DNA of 7,559 bases, from contig JAITBW010000034.1 in the NCBI GenBank assembly GCA_031283385.1, positions 1 to 7,559 of the forward strand, written 5' to 3'. Below the pieces are notes generated by a model that had not been told where the DNA came from, did not search any database, and saw only the letters and a list, made by a program, of their open reading frames with translations. Numbering within the stretch: position 1 is the stretch's first letter; each line of letters opens with the position of its first letter. Positions 1 through 6,047 of the stretch are shown one piece after another. This DNA comes from Nitrososphaerota archaeon (GTDB lineage Archaea; Thermoproteota; Bathyarchaeia; Bathyarchaeales; Bathycorpusculaceae). A program made the position numbers and the translations under genes.

Positions 1-40
1 AAAACTGTTTTATGGCTCTTTTCTTATTGTTCTTAGACAT
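1..40 (-). CDS. Possible N-terminus of an unidentified protein, cut by the window start
   Basis: Reading the minus strand from the ATG at 40-38, the frame stays open to the window edge and gives MSKNNKKRAIKQF, a lysine/arginine-rich N-terminus. Two further in-frame ATGs lie upstream at 55-53 and 52-50. The ATG at 40 is favoured because the palindromic TTTAAA at 64-69 is centred about 26 nt away, the normal archaeal TATA-to-start distance, which would give a leaderless mRNA. Thirteen codons are too few to assign a family. The frame could also be open by chance, since this stretch is short and AT-rich. Divergent arrangement with dtdA is inferred. Confidence 0.35.
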   Translation of the reverse strand, partial: MSKNNKKRAIKQF

Positions 41-60
41 TATGTTAATCATCATAAAAC

Positions 61-72
61 TTGTTTAAATGC
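61..72. promoter_or_regulatory. Palindromic TATA element, possibly serving both directions
   Basis: GTTTAAAT lies at 63-70 and its core TTTAAA (64-69) is its own reverse complement. Its centre is about 25-26 nt from the dtdA ATG at 92 on the plus strand and about 26 nt from the ATG at 40 on the minus strand. Both distances match archaeal TATA-to-transcription-start spacing, so both mRNAs could be leaderless. No Shine-Dalgarno motif precedes either start, which fits. Direction in archaea is normally set by the BRE, and I see no decisive BRE on either side. Confidence 0.5.
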
Positions 73-91
73 AGAAACCTTTTTCAACAAA

Positions 92-940
92 ATGTACTTC
101 AAAATGACTATGCTTTTATTGGTTTCCTCAAGCAAAGATGTTGCAAGTTTAAATATTGCTAACCAAATTCTACAATATTGTCCATTTAAGAGAGCTCTTG
201 AGGAATTCCAAGGCAACCCTGTTTACACTACAAGTATTAATAAAAAATCAGTTACACTTATCAGACTAAATGATGAATCAGTGGATGCACAAGATATTCC
301 TGAAAATTTTCCAGATGTCGAACTTGTAGTTTTCATTTCAAGACATAGTAGCCAAAGCGGTATGCCAACATTAACGGTGCATCCTCCTGGAAACTTTGCA
401 GAGGCAGACTTTGGTGGTTTGCCACGAACAGTTTCTATTTCTCCTGCTACCGCAATGAGTCATGCATTGAAAATGCTCGTATTTTATCAACAAAAACTCG
501 AATTATCCGAATATGATGTATCTTTTGAAGTTACTCATCATGGGCCTTCATTAAATGTGCCCTCAATGTTTGTCGAACTTGGCAGTTCTATGTCTCAGTG
601 GACTAACCATAAGGCAGCTTATGCTATAGCTTGTAGTGTAATTTCTACAATAGAAAACTTTGACTCTAAACCAGTTCAAAAAGCGGTTATAGGCATTGGT
701 GGAACACATTATAATAAAAAATTCACTAACATGGCTCTTAATGGCGAAGCATTTTTTGGTCACATGATTCCCAAATACGCCGTTACACATGTGGATGTTT
801 TTATGCTCAATCACTGTGTCAAGCGTAGTTTAGAACAAGTCTCAGAAGTACTTTTAGACTGGCGAGGTATAAAAAGCGAAGATAAGACTGCTTTAATTGC
901 CGCTTTAGATACCTCAGGACTTGCTTACCGCAAAATTTAA
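92..940 (+). CDS. dtdA: D-aminoacyl-tRNA deacylase, archaeal/GEK1 type
   Basis: This cytosolic proofreading enzyme hydrolyses D-aminoacyl-tRNAs, recycling the tRNA and keeping D-amino acids out of protein. The family hallmarks are present in order: the N-terminal LLLVSSSKDVASLNI strand-helix (residues 8-22), SRHSSQSGMPTLTVHPPGN (83-101), EVTHHGP (146-152), ELGSS..W (162-170) and GIGGTHYNKKFT (201-212), the histidine-rich segments expected of this zinc-dependent fold. At 282 aa it is full length for the archaeal family. The start at 92 is taken because a TATA box lies 25 nt upstream and suggests a leaderless mRNA. In-frame ATGs at 104 and 110 (the latter giving MLLLVSS) align better with the usual family N-terminus and remain possible. 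The frame is open to the window start, but those residues do not look like the family. It is followed by secE after 109 bp. Confidence 0.93.
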   Translation: MYFKMTMLLLVSSSKDVASLNIANQILQYCPFKRALEEFQGNPVYTTSINKKSVTLIRLNDESVDAQDIPENFPDVELVVFISRHSSQSGMPTLTVHPPGNFAEADFGGLPRTVSISPATAMSHALKMLVFYQQKLELSEYDVSFEVTHHGPSLNVPSMFVELGSSMSQWTNHKAAYAIACSVISTIENFDSKPVQKAVIGIGGTHYNKKFTNMALNGEAFFGHMIPKYAVTHVDVFMLNHCVKRSLEQVSEVLLDWRGIKSEDKTALIAALDTSGLAYRKI

Positions 941-954
941 TTTCAAACCTGAAA
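941..954 (+). other. Small hairpin directly after dtdA
   Basis: TTTCA (941-945) and TGAAA (950-954) form a perfect 5-bp inverted repeat with an AACC loop, immediately after the dtdA stop codon. It could protect the 3' end or mark the end of the dtdA transcript. No long T-tract follows, so it is not a convincing terminator. A stem this short can arise by chance in AT-rich DNA. Confidence 0.2.
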
Positions 955-1010
955 GTTTAATAATGAATATGCTGTTAAGGTTTCCAATTCTTAAAAAGGT
1001 TACAGTAACA

Positions 1011-1018
1011 TTTATTAT
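1011..1018 (+). promoter_or_regulatory. Candidate TATA box for the secE-spt5-ribosomal protein operon
   Basis: TTTATTAT in the 109-bp dtdA-secE gap would place a transcription start near 1041, giving a leader of about 9 nt before the secE ATG at 1050. Competing AT-rich matches exist nearby (CTTAAAAA at about 990-997 and GTTTAATA at about 955-962), so the exact promoter is uncertain. Confidence 0.3.
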
Positions 1019-1049
1019 TTCAAAAAGAAATCATGAGTGTGCGGTAAAT

Positions 1050-1301
1050 ATGGGTATAAAATCATTCCTATCACAATGTGTACGAACTTTGAAATTAGCA
1101 GTGAAACCTGGGCGCGATGAGCTATGGATATCAATAAAAATCAGTATCTTAGGCATGGGCGTGGTAGGCTTAGTTGGTTTCGCAATCAAACTTATCGGGT
1201 CATTCCTATCTGGCGGCTTAGTCACTTTAACCGCTGTAAACACAGCAAATATAGTTGATTATGCTATCAATTACCTCTTGCCCGCTTTGGGTGGAGCCTA
1301 A
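1050..1301 (+). CDS. secE: Preprotein translocase subunit SecE (Sec61 gamma)
   Basis: This is the small membrane subunit that clamps the SecY channel of the Sec translocon. The 83-residue product has the family pattern: an amphipathic surface helix (about residues 4-18), the R..KLA.KPGRDELW junction (12-26) and one transmembrane helix with ILGMGVVGLVGFAIKLI (33-49). The reading frame is open back to 921, but the ATG at 1050 gives the normal SecE N-terminus, and the upstream 43 codons do not resemble the family. The tail after the membrane helix (about 53-83) contains a second hydrophobic stretch and makes the protein longer than the roughly 60 aa usual in archaea. It lies directly upstream of spt5 with a 19-bp gap, the classic archaeal pairing that mirrors bacterial secE-nusG. 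Confidence 0.88.
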   Translation: MGIKSFLSQCVRTLKLAVKPGRDELWISIKISILGMGVVGLVGFAIKLIGSFLSGGLVTLTAVNTANIVDYAINYLLPALGGA

Positions 1302-1307
1302 ACAATT

Positions 1308-1313
1308 AGAGGT
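1308..1313 (+). promoter_or_regulatory. Shine-Dalgarno site that fixes the spt5 start
   Basis: AGAGGT ends 7 nt before the ATG at 1321. The same frame is open from 1255, overlapping secE, but those upstream codons read in the secE coding region and lack both a ribosome site and NGN-domain similarity. This motif therefore supports the start at 1321. Confidence 0.6.
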
Positions 1314-1320
1314 CTTTTTA

Positions 1321-1794
1321 ATGCAGGAAAAAGATAATTCATTAACAACCAAAATATTTGTGGTAAAAACAACTACTGGGCAAGAACGAAATGTTGCACG
1401 GCTGATTACCACAAAGGTTGAAATGAACAAGATTCCCTTAAAATCTCTTTTAATACCTGACACTTTGAAAGGCTATGTATTCATAGAAGCTGATGGTCCA
1501 CATTACGTAGAAGAAGCTATTGCAGGCGTTAGGCATGTTCGCTCTCGCGTTTCTGGTTTAGTCAATTTTGCTGAAATTGAACGATATATCGTACGTAAAC
1601 CTGTTATGGAAGATCTTGGTGAGGATGACTTTGTAGAGATCACTGGTGGACCATTTAAGGGCATGCGTGCAAAAATTACTAGACTTGATAAGTCAAAAGG
1701 AGAAGTTACTCTTGAACTTCTCGAGGCAACATTTACTTTGCCAATTACAGTACATTCAGATTATGTAAAACTTGTAGAAAAAGCAAAAGTATAA
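1321..1794 (+). CDS. spt5: Transcription elongation factor Spt5 (archaeal NusG)
   Basis: This universal elongation factor binds the RNA polymerase clamp, closes the DNA channel and couples transcription to other machinery, working with Spt4. The 157-aa product has an NGN domain (about residues 10-90; KIFVVKTTTGQERNVA at 11-26 and KGYVFIEADG at 50-59) and a C-terminal KOW domain (about 100-150; FVEITGGPFKGMRAKI at 104-119). This is the usual archaeal two-domain size. The ATG at 1321 is chosen because AGAGGT precedes it and the protein then begins at the normal NGN position. It sits between secE and rpl11 in one transcription unit, an arrangement conserved widely in archaea. Confidence 0.95.
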   Translation: MQEKDNSLTTKIFVVKTTTGQERNVARLITTKVEMNKIPLKSLLIPDTLKGYVFIEADGPHYVEEAIAGVRHVRSRVSGLVNFAEIERYIVRKPVMEDLGEDDFVEITGGPFKGMRAKITRLDKSKGEVTLELLEATFTLPITVHSDYVKLVEKAKV

Positions 1795-1805
1795 AGTGAA
1801 ATAAA

Positions 1806-2294
1806 ATGGTAGAAACAAAAGTTGTAGAATTAATCGTAAGCGGTGGTCAAGCTACTGCCGGTCCTCCACTCGGTCCAGCTCTTGGACCATTAGGTGTCAA
1901 CATTGTAGCTGTAGTAAATAAAATTAACGAAGTTACAAAAGAGTACGCTGGAATGAAAGTTCCAGTAAAAGTTAATGTTGATACTGAATATAAAACCTTC
2001 GAAGTAACAGTTGGTACTCCAACAGCCTCAGCATTAATTGTTGCTGAACTAAAAATTGAAAAAGGCTCTAGTACCCCAAACAGCGTCAAAGTTGGCGACT
2101 TATCTATGGAGCAGATTGTGCGTATTGCAAAAATTAAAGCTCCACAGTTACTATCAACAACTACTGAAAATGCTGCTAAAGAAGTACTGGGTACATGTGT
2201 TACTTTAGGCGTAACCGTTGACGGCAAAGATCCACGCGATGTACAGAAGGACATTGACGCTGGCATGTATGAACAGCTATTCGGTAGCCCATAA
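1806..2294 (+). CDS. rpl11: Large-subunit ribosomal protein L11 (uL11)
   Basis: L11 binds the GTPase-associated centre of 23S rRNA at the base of the ribosomal stalk. The 162-aa protein is full length. The N-terminal domain carries the glycine/proline signature GGQATAGPPLGPALGPLGVN (residues 13-32). The C-terminal RNA-binding domain (about 75-150) includes the EQIVRIAKIK helix and the KEVLGTCVTLGVTVDG segment. It starts 11 nt after the spt5 stop. A weak AGTGA (1795-1799) is the only Shine-Dalgarno-like element, so translation may be partly coupled to spt5. An antisense frame spans most of the gene and is treated as a shadow. Confidence 0.97.
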   Translation: MVETKVVELIVSGGQATAGPPLGPALGPLGVNIVAVVNKINEVTKEYAGMKVPVKVNVDTEYKTFEVTVGTPTASALIVAELKIEKGSSTPNSVKVGDLSMEQIVRIAKIKAPQLLSTTTENAAKEVLGTCVTLGVTVDGKDPRDVQKDIDAGMYEQLFGSP

Positions 2295-2307
2295 TGTTAG
2301 GCGAATA

Positions 2308-2315
2308 TTTTTATA
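2308..2315 (+). promoter_or_regulatory. Candidate internal promoter TATA box before L1
   Basis: TTTTTATA in the 58-bp L11-L1 gap predicts a transcription start near 2338. The short leader would still carry the GAGG ribosome site (2342-2345) before the L1 ATG at 2353. An internal promoter for L1-L10 would allow separate control from L11. AT-rich gaps produce such matches easily, so confidence is modest. Confidence 0.3.
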
Positions 2316-2345
2316 ATTGGGTTCCAATCCCTCATTGATTCGAGG
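2316..2345 (+). promoter_or_regulatory. L1 leader with mutually exclusive hairpins around the ribosome site
   Basis: Three short pairings are visible: ATTGG (2316-2320) with CCAAT (2324-2328); CAAT (2325-2328) with ATTG (2334-2337); and CCTC (2330-2333) with GAGG (2342-2345), which is the L1 Shine-Dalgarno site. The first two exclude each other, and the second overlaps the third. L1 is a known autoregulator of its own mRNA in bacteria and methanogens, so a leader structure here is a reasonable expectation. Its role is inference. Confidence 0.35.
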
Positions 2346-2352
2346 CTTAAAA

Positions 2353-3003
2353 ATGCCATTAGATAACAATACCATATTAGAAGCAATAAAGCAGGCAAAG
2401 ACGAAGTCTGGCGGTAAAAAATTCAACCAGACCATAGATATGATACTAGATATTCAAGAAGTTGACATGAAAGCACCAGAGGGCAAAATACAAGAAGTAG
2501 TTGAACTTCCAAAGCCAACTGGTAAACCAAACAAGGTTTGCATTGTTGCTTCTGGTGAATTTGCATTTAAAGCACGTAATGCACAAGCTGATTTCGTTTT
2601 AGAAAAAGACGCCCTTGAAGCGTTAACAGGTAACAAGAAAGAATTGCGCAAGGTAGCAACAAAATATGACATTTTCGTTGTTGAGGCACCTATGATGCCT
2701 TCCGTCGGTAGAATTCTCGGTCCAGTCTTAGGTCCAAGAGGTAAAATGCCTATTCCTGTTCCGCCAACTGCTGACGTTAACACAATTCTTACAAAAAACC
2801 GACAAACGGTTGTCATACGCATGCGCACTCAACCAGTAATCCAAGTCCCATTTGGAACAGAACAAATGAGCGACGAAGATCTTGTTGAAAACGCTCAAGC
2901 TATCCTTCGCGTTTTGGATCTAAAATTGAAACGTGGACTCAAAAACGTCAAGTTCATGTTCATTAAAACATCCATGGGCGAACCTGTCAAAATTAAACCA
3001 TAA
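2353..3003 (+). CDS. rpl1: Large-subunit ribosomal protein L1 (uL1)
   Basis: L1 forms the mobile L1 stalk that guides deacylated tRNA out of the E site, and in many organisms represses its own mRNA. The 216-aa product has the L1 signature across residues 112-137 (APMMPSVGR, LGPVLGPRGKMPIPVP) and the two-domain pattern beginning TILEAIKQAK...KKFNQTIDM. The ATG at 2353 is favoured over the in-frame TTG at 2317 because GAGG (2342-2345) lies 7 nt ahead of it and MPLDNNTILEAI matches a normal L1 N-terminus. It is separated from L11 by 58 bp holding a possible promoter and hairpins, and is followed by L10 after 14 bp. Confidence 0.96.
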   Translation: MPLDNNTILEAIKQAKTKSGGKKFNQTIDMILDIQEVDMKAPEGKIQEVVELPKPTGKPNKVCIVASGEFAFKARNAQADFVLEKDALEALTGNKKELRKVATKYDIFVVEAPMMPSVGRILGPVLGPRGKMPIPVPPTADVNTILTKNRQTVVIRMRTQPVIQVPFGTEQMSDEDLVENAQAILRVLDLKLKRGLKNVKFMFIKTSMGEPVKIKP

Positions 3004-3017
3004 CTGAGGAAATAAAC

Positions 3018-3881
3018 ATGCCGTCACAACAAGTCTTACAACAAAAAACGTCTGAAGTAGGAGAAATAGTCGATGTGCTAAAAGACTGCAATCTAATAGG
3101 CATCGCCAGTCTACAAAAAGTCCGAGCTTCACAACTACAAGAACTCAAAAAAAGCATGAAAGGACAAGTCACCTTCAAAGTCCTAAAAAACACACTAGTA
3201 AAACTCGCTCTTGCAGAAATGAAAAAAACAGAGCTATCACAACTTGAAGAATACCTAGAAGGCCCAAACGTCTTCATGTTCACCGCATTAAACCCATTCA
3301 AATTAGCAATTCTACTTGACAAAGGAAAAGTAAAAACATTCGCAAAATCAGGCGACTTAGCCGCACTAGACATAGTCATCCCAGAAAGCAACACAGGACA
3401 ACCACCCGGACCAGTCATAAGCCAACTCAACGCTGTAGGACTACCAACAAGAATTGAAAACGGCAGCGTATGGGTAAGCAAAGACACACTAGTCGTCCGC
3501 AGAGGCGAACCCATAAACGAACGACTCGCAAGCATACTCTCAAAAATAGGCATAAAATCCGTAGAACTAGGCATATCAATGCGCGCAATATACGACAACG
3601 GCATGATAATCACAGGCAACCAACTCTTCGTTGACATAGCAGCAACAAAACAAAGCGTAGAAACAAGCAACCAAGAAGCATTCGCATTAGCACTTGAAAT
3701 CGGATACACCACAAAAGACACAATTAAACCATTACTACAAAGAGCACACCAAAAAGCAATCGCACTATCAGTCGGCGCAGCAGTCCCAACAAAAGAAACC
3801 ATAGGCGACCTCATCCGCAAAGCAAACGCAGAAATGTCAAGCCTAAACAGCGCAGTCGAAAAAACTACACCAACAGCCTAA
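3018..3881 (+). CDS. rpl10: Large-subunit ribosomal protein L10 (P0-like stalk base)
   Basis: L10/P0 anchors the P1 (L12) dimers of the stalk to the ribosome. The 287-aa protein has the N-terminal L10 domain (about residues 10-105; GIASLQKVRASQLQELKK, FKVLKNTLVKLAL, GPNVFMFT), the archaeal/eukaryotic insertion domain (about 110-185) and helical P1-binding spines (about 215-280). It ends in EKTTPTA without the acidic GLG-type tail seen on many archaeal P0 proteins. TGAGGA (3005-3010) ends 7 nt before the ATG. No L12 gene follows, although L10-L12 is the common order. The coding strand turns sharply A/C-rich from the first codons, unlike L1 just upstream: 3361-3420 has A23 C21 G10 T6. Confidence 0.95.
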   Translation: MPSQQVLQQKTSEVGEIVDVLKDCNLIGIASLQKVRASQLQELKKSMKGQVTFKVLKNTLVKLALAEMKKTELSQLEEYLEGPNVFMFTALNPFKLAILLDKGKVKTFAKSGDLAALDIVIPESNTGQPPGPVISQLNAVGLPTRIENGSVWVSKDTLVVRRGEPINERLASILSKIGIKSVELGISMRAIYDNGMIITGNQLFVDIAATKQSVETSNQEAFALALEIGYTTKDTIKPLLQRAHQKAIALSVGAAVPTKETIGDLIRKANAEMSSLNSAVEKTTPTA

Positions 3882-3897
3882 CAACTTTCCTTCCCAA

Positions 3898-3931
3898 CAA
3901 TTTTTTAAATACATACATTTTTAGCTTTTTC
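3898..3931 (+). terminator. T-rich terminator region after L10
   Basis: T-runs occur at 3901-3906, 3918-3922 and 3926-3930, beginning about 20 nt after the L10 stop. Archaeal intrinsic termination needs U-rich tracts rather than a hairpin, so this fits the end of the L10 transcript. The last runs overlap the 3' end of the convergent larB gene. On the minus strand the equivalent T6 lies inside the L10 gene (complement of 3859-3864). Confidence 0.5.
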
Positions 3932-4712
3932 TAAATTTAGCTGCACGATTAGCAATCAACGTAGCCATAGCCCCTGCACTAATACCTGCATCAATATTTA
4001 CAACAGCCATACCCAAAGAACATGACTGCAACATAGCCATAAGCGTCCCTACACCCTTCCCGCCAAAGCCATAACTATTAGACGTCGGAACAGCAATAAC
4101 CGGCACATTAATCATACCCGCAACAACTGACGGCAAAGCCCCCTCCCTACCAGCAACAACAACAACAACATCAACATCTTTTACCACTAAATCCTTAAGC
4201 GGCTCAAGCAACCTATGAATCCCAGCTACACCTAAATCATACCCAACATAAACACAACAACCCATCTCTTCTGCTATAACCCTAACCTCTTCAGCTACAG
4301 CAATATCCGAAGTACCAGCCGTAAGCAAACCAATCCTGCCCCCAGAACTTACAACAACATAATCTTTCTTTTTAATAACAACTATTCTCGCCTTCTCATA
4401 AACATTACAAACAGCATCTGTTAATGTACCCGCGGAAGCTCTCAAAGCCTCAACATGCTGCAACGTACACCGACTTATTATCACCCGACCAGCAGCTTCC
4501 AACATTTTCATCGCAATATCTACAGTATCCTGCACCGTCTTATTTTCAGCCAAAATAATCTCTGGCACACCTTTACGCTCCTCCCTTTTATAATCAATCT
4601 TAGCTATACACTCAAGCTCTACAATAGCCTGTAAACGAACCAGTTTCTCTGCTTCCTCAACAGACAACTCAGAACATGCAGTTTTTTCTAAAATCTCCCT
4701 CAACGTAAACAT
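3921..4712 (-). CDS. larB: LarB, NaAD carboxylase/hydrolase of nickel-pincer nucleotide synthesis
   Basis: LarB carboxylates the pyridinium ring of nicotinic acid adenine dinucleotide and releases AMP, the first step to the NPN cofactor. The 263-aa product has the N-terminal LarB region (REERKGVPEII, about residues 44-54) and a PurE-like domain: GGRIGLLTAGTSD (124-136), AGREGALPSVVAG (187-199), GFGGKG (215-220) and SCSLGMAVVNIDAG (230-243). Cys231 is in the position of the reactive cysteine described for Lactiplantibacillus plantarum LarB. The ATG at 4712 is preferred because AGGTG (4724-4720) lies 7 nt upstream. The ATG at 4718, two codons earlier, would sit almost on that site. It is convergent with L10 and divergent from larC. 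The plus strand stays A/C-rich, so the coding strand here is T/G-rich. Confidence 0.92.
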   Translation of the reverse strand: MFTLREILEKTACSELSVEEAEKLVRLQAIVELECIAKIDYKREERKGVPEIILAENKTVQDTVDIAMKMLEAAGRVIISRCTLQHVEALRASAGTLTDAVCNVYEKARIVVIKKKDYVVVSSGGRIGLLTAGTSDIAVAEEVRVIAEEMGCCVYVGYDLGVAGIHRLLEPLKDLVVKDVDVVVVVAGREGALPSVVAGMINVPVIAVPTSNSYGFGGKGVGTLMAMLQSCSLGMAVVNIDAGISAGAMATLIANRAAKFRKS

Positions 4713-4746
4713 GCGCATACACCTACTGCCTCAAGAACCACAAGCA

Positions 4747-4752
4747 ATATAT
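4747..4752 (-). promoter_or_regulatory. Candidate larB TATA box
   Basis: ATATAT in the 72-bp larB-larC gap is centred about 26 nt from position 4723 on the minus strand. This predicts a very short leader beginning at the AGGTG ribosome site. The palindromic TTTTAAAA further away is also usable in this direction but would give a longer leader. Confidence 0.35.
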
Positions 4753-4763
4753 CGTTTTTGCCG

Positions 4764-4772
4764 TTTTAAAAT
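4764..4772 (+). promoter_or_regulatory. Candidate larC-larE TATA box
   Basis: TTTTAAAAT is centred about 23 nt before the larC ATG at 4791, so the mRNA could be leaderless or nearly so. Only a weak GTGG (4781-4784) lies between them, which supports leaderless initiation. An upstream direct repeat of CGTTTT (4753-4758 and 4762-4767) overlaps the element and could bind a regulator, but this is speculative. Confidence 0.45.
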
Positions 4773-4790
4773 ATTATCAAGTGGAAAAAC

Positions 4791-6032
4791 ATGACCAACT
4801 TTTCTCCCATAGCAATTATAGACTGTCAAACAGCTGGAATAGCAGGTGACATGTTATTAGGTGCTCTTTTAGATATAGGCGCAGATGCCACAAAAGTTAC
4901 ACACGCCATACAAAGCATCGAATCTATCACATCTGACTACTCAAACATTAAAGTAGACATCAAACAAGTCATGTCAAAAAATTTCCACGCCACCAAAGTT
5001 TCTGTTACAGCTAACGGCAAACACGATAAAAATGGCAAACAATTAATTGAAATGGTAGAAAAAACAGCGCAAAACCTCAAAATCTCCTCTAAAGCAAAAC
5101 AATACGCCTCAAACGTAATACACACACTTGTAAACGCCGAAGCTAATCTACACGCCACTTCTCTATGCGACATGCACCTACACGAAATCGGACTAGTAGA
5201 TACAGCTGCAGAAATCATTGGAACCGCAGTTGCACTGGATGATCTCGATTTTTTCAACACACAGCTTTACACTACACCCGTGTCTGTTGGAGGCGGTTTA
5301 TTCAAATTTTCTCATGGTATAACTTCTAGTCCCTCACCTGCAACGTTAGCTATTTTTCAATCAAAAAATTTCCCAATACAAGGCGGACCAGTAGAATCTG
5401 AACTTGCCACCCCGACTGGTGCTGCATTACTTGTCAATTTATCTCCTAAAGTTACACCTTTTTATCCAAAAATGATTCCAGTAAAAGTGGGTTATGGTGC
5501 GGGTGATAAAGAGTTTTTTGAGGTTCCCAATGTTTTACGTATAACTTTGGGAAAATCTTTTGATGCTTCTTTAGATAGTGATGTAGTGGCGGTATTGGAA
5601 ACTAGTGTTGATGATGTTTCTGGTGAAATTATCGGCTACACAGTTGATCGTTTGTTTTTAGAGGGTGCTAAGGATGTAAGTATTGTGCCTGTGTTTACAA
5701 AAAAAAGCCGTCCTGCTCAAATAATTAAGGTTATAGCCGATAGAAGTGATAGTCAGCGGCTTGTTAATGTGTTAATTGACGAAATGGGTACTTTAGGTGT
5801 GAGAGTTTACTATTGTGAAAGGTATCTAGTTTCTAGAAGTATTCTTTCAGTTGATGTATCTATAGATGGTAAAAAAGAAATTGTGAGAATTAAAGTTTCA
5901 AAAGATAGTAAGGGTAAAATAGTTCGTTTAAAACCCGAGTTTGATGACTTGAAGTATTTGGCTGAGAAGACTAGTTTGTCTTTAAGAGAGCTTTCAGATT
6001 TAGTTACCGCAGAGGCTAGAGCTGTTTTATAG
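4791..6032 (+). CDS. larC: LarC, nickel insertase (cyclometallase) of NPN cofactor synthesis
   Basis: LarC inserts Ni into the dithiolated pyridinium mononucleotide in a CTP-dependent reaction, forming the Ni-C bond of the NPN cofactor. The 413-aa product is complete. The N-terminal LarC1 part shows DCQTAGIAGDM (11-21), DMHLHEIG (127-134, candidate metal-binding histidines), PVSVGGG (163-169), ELATPTGAALL (204-214) and GYGAGDKEFFEVPN (234-247). The C-terminal LarC2 part shows LETSVDDVSGE (269-279), KKSRPAQ (304-310) and EMGTLGVR (331-338). In L. plantarum these parts are joined by programmed frameshifting. Here one uninterrupted frame encodes both. Base composition flips inside the gene: 4921-4980 has C13 G5, while 5581-5640 has C6 G18. 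It is co-transcribed with larE, whose possible GTG start immediately follows the TAG stop. Confidence 0.94.
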   Translation: MTNFSPIAIIDCQTAGIAGDMLLGALLDIGADATKVTHAIQSIESITSDYSNIKVDIKQVMSKNFHATKVSVTANGKHDKNGKQLIEMVEKTAQNLKISSKAKQYASNVIHTLVNAEANLHATSLCDMHLHEIGLVDTAAEIIGTAVALDDLDFFNTQLYTTPVSVGGGLFKFSHGITSSPSPATLAIFQSKNFPIQGGPVESELATPTGAALLVNLSPKVTPFYPKMIPVKVGYGAGDKEFFEVPNVLRITLGKSFDASLDSDVVAVLETSVDDVSGEIIGYTVDRLFLEGAKDVSIVPVFTKKSRPAQIIKVIADRSDSQRLVNVLIDEMGTLGVRVYYCERYLVSRSILSVDVSIDGKKEIVRIKVSKDSKGKIVRLKPEFDDLKYLAEKTSLSLRELSDLVTAEARAVL

Positions 6033-6047
6033 GTGCGTGTATGTGGC

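Noticed and set aside
921..1049. N-terminal extension of SecE in the open frame from 921
   Set aside because: The extension overlaps dtdA, has no similarity to SecE, and the normal N-terminus begins at the ATG at 1050.
1847..2266. 139-codon open frame antisense to L11
   Set aside because: It is a shadow of a conserved ribosomal protein gene, with a low-complexity S/T/V-rich translation and no ribosome site.
2316..2346. T-arm-like GGGTTCCAATCCC suggesting a tRNA remnant
   Set aside because: Only three pairs support the T-stem, and no acceptor, D or anticodon arm can be found around it. The hairpin interpretation fits better.
2454..2828. 124-codon open frame antisense to L1
   Set aside because: It lies wholly within the L1 gene, and its translation is a mirror of the conserved L1 signature.
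2993..3820. 275-codon open frame antisense to L10
   Set aside because: L10 is unmistakable on the plus strand. The antisense frame stays open because A/C-rich codons with few T-ending codons avoid reverse-strand stops, and its translation shows no domain pattern.
4719..4790. Nickel-responsive NikR operator
   Set aside because: No GTATGA/TCATAC-type inverted repeat is present in the larB-larC gap.
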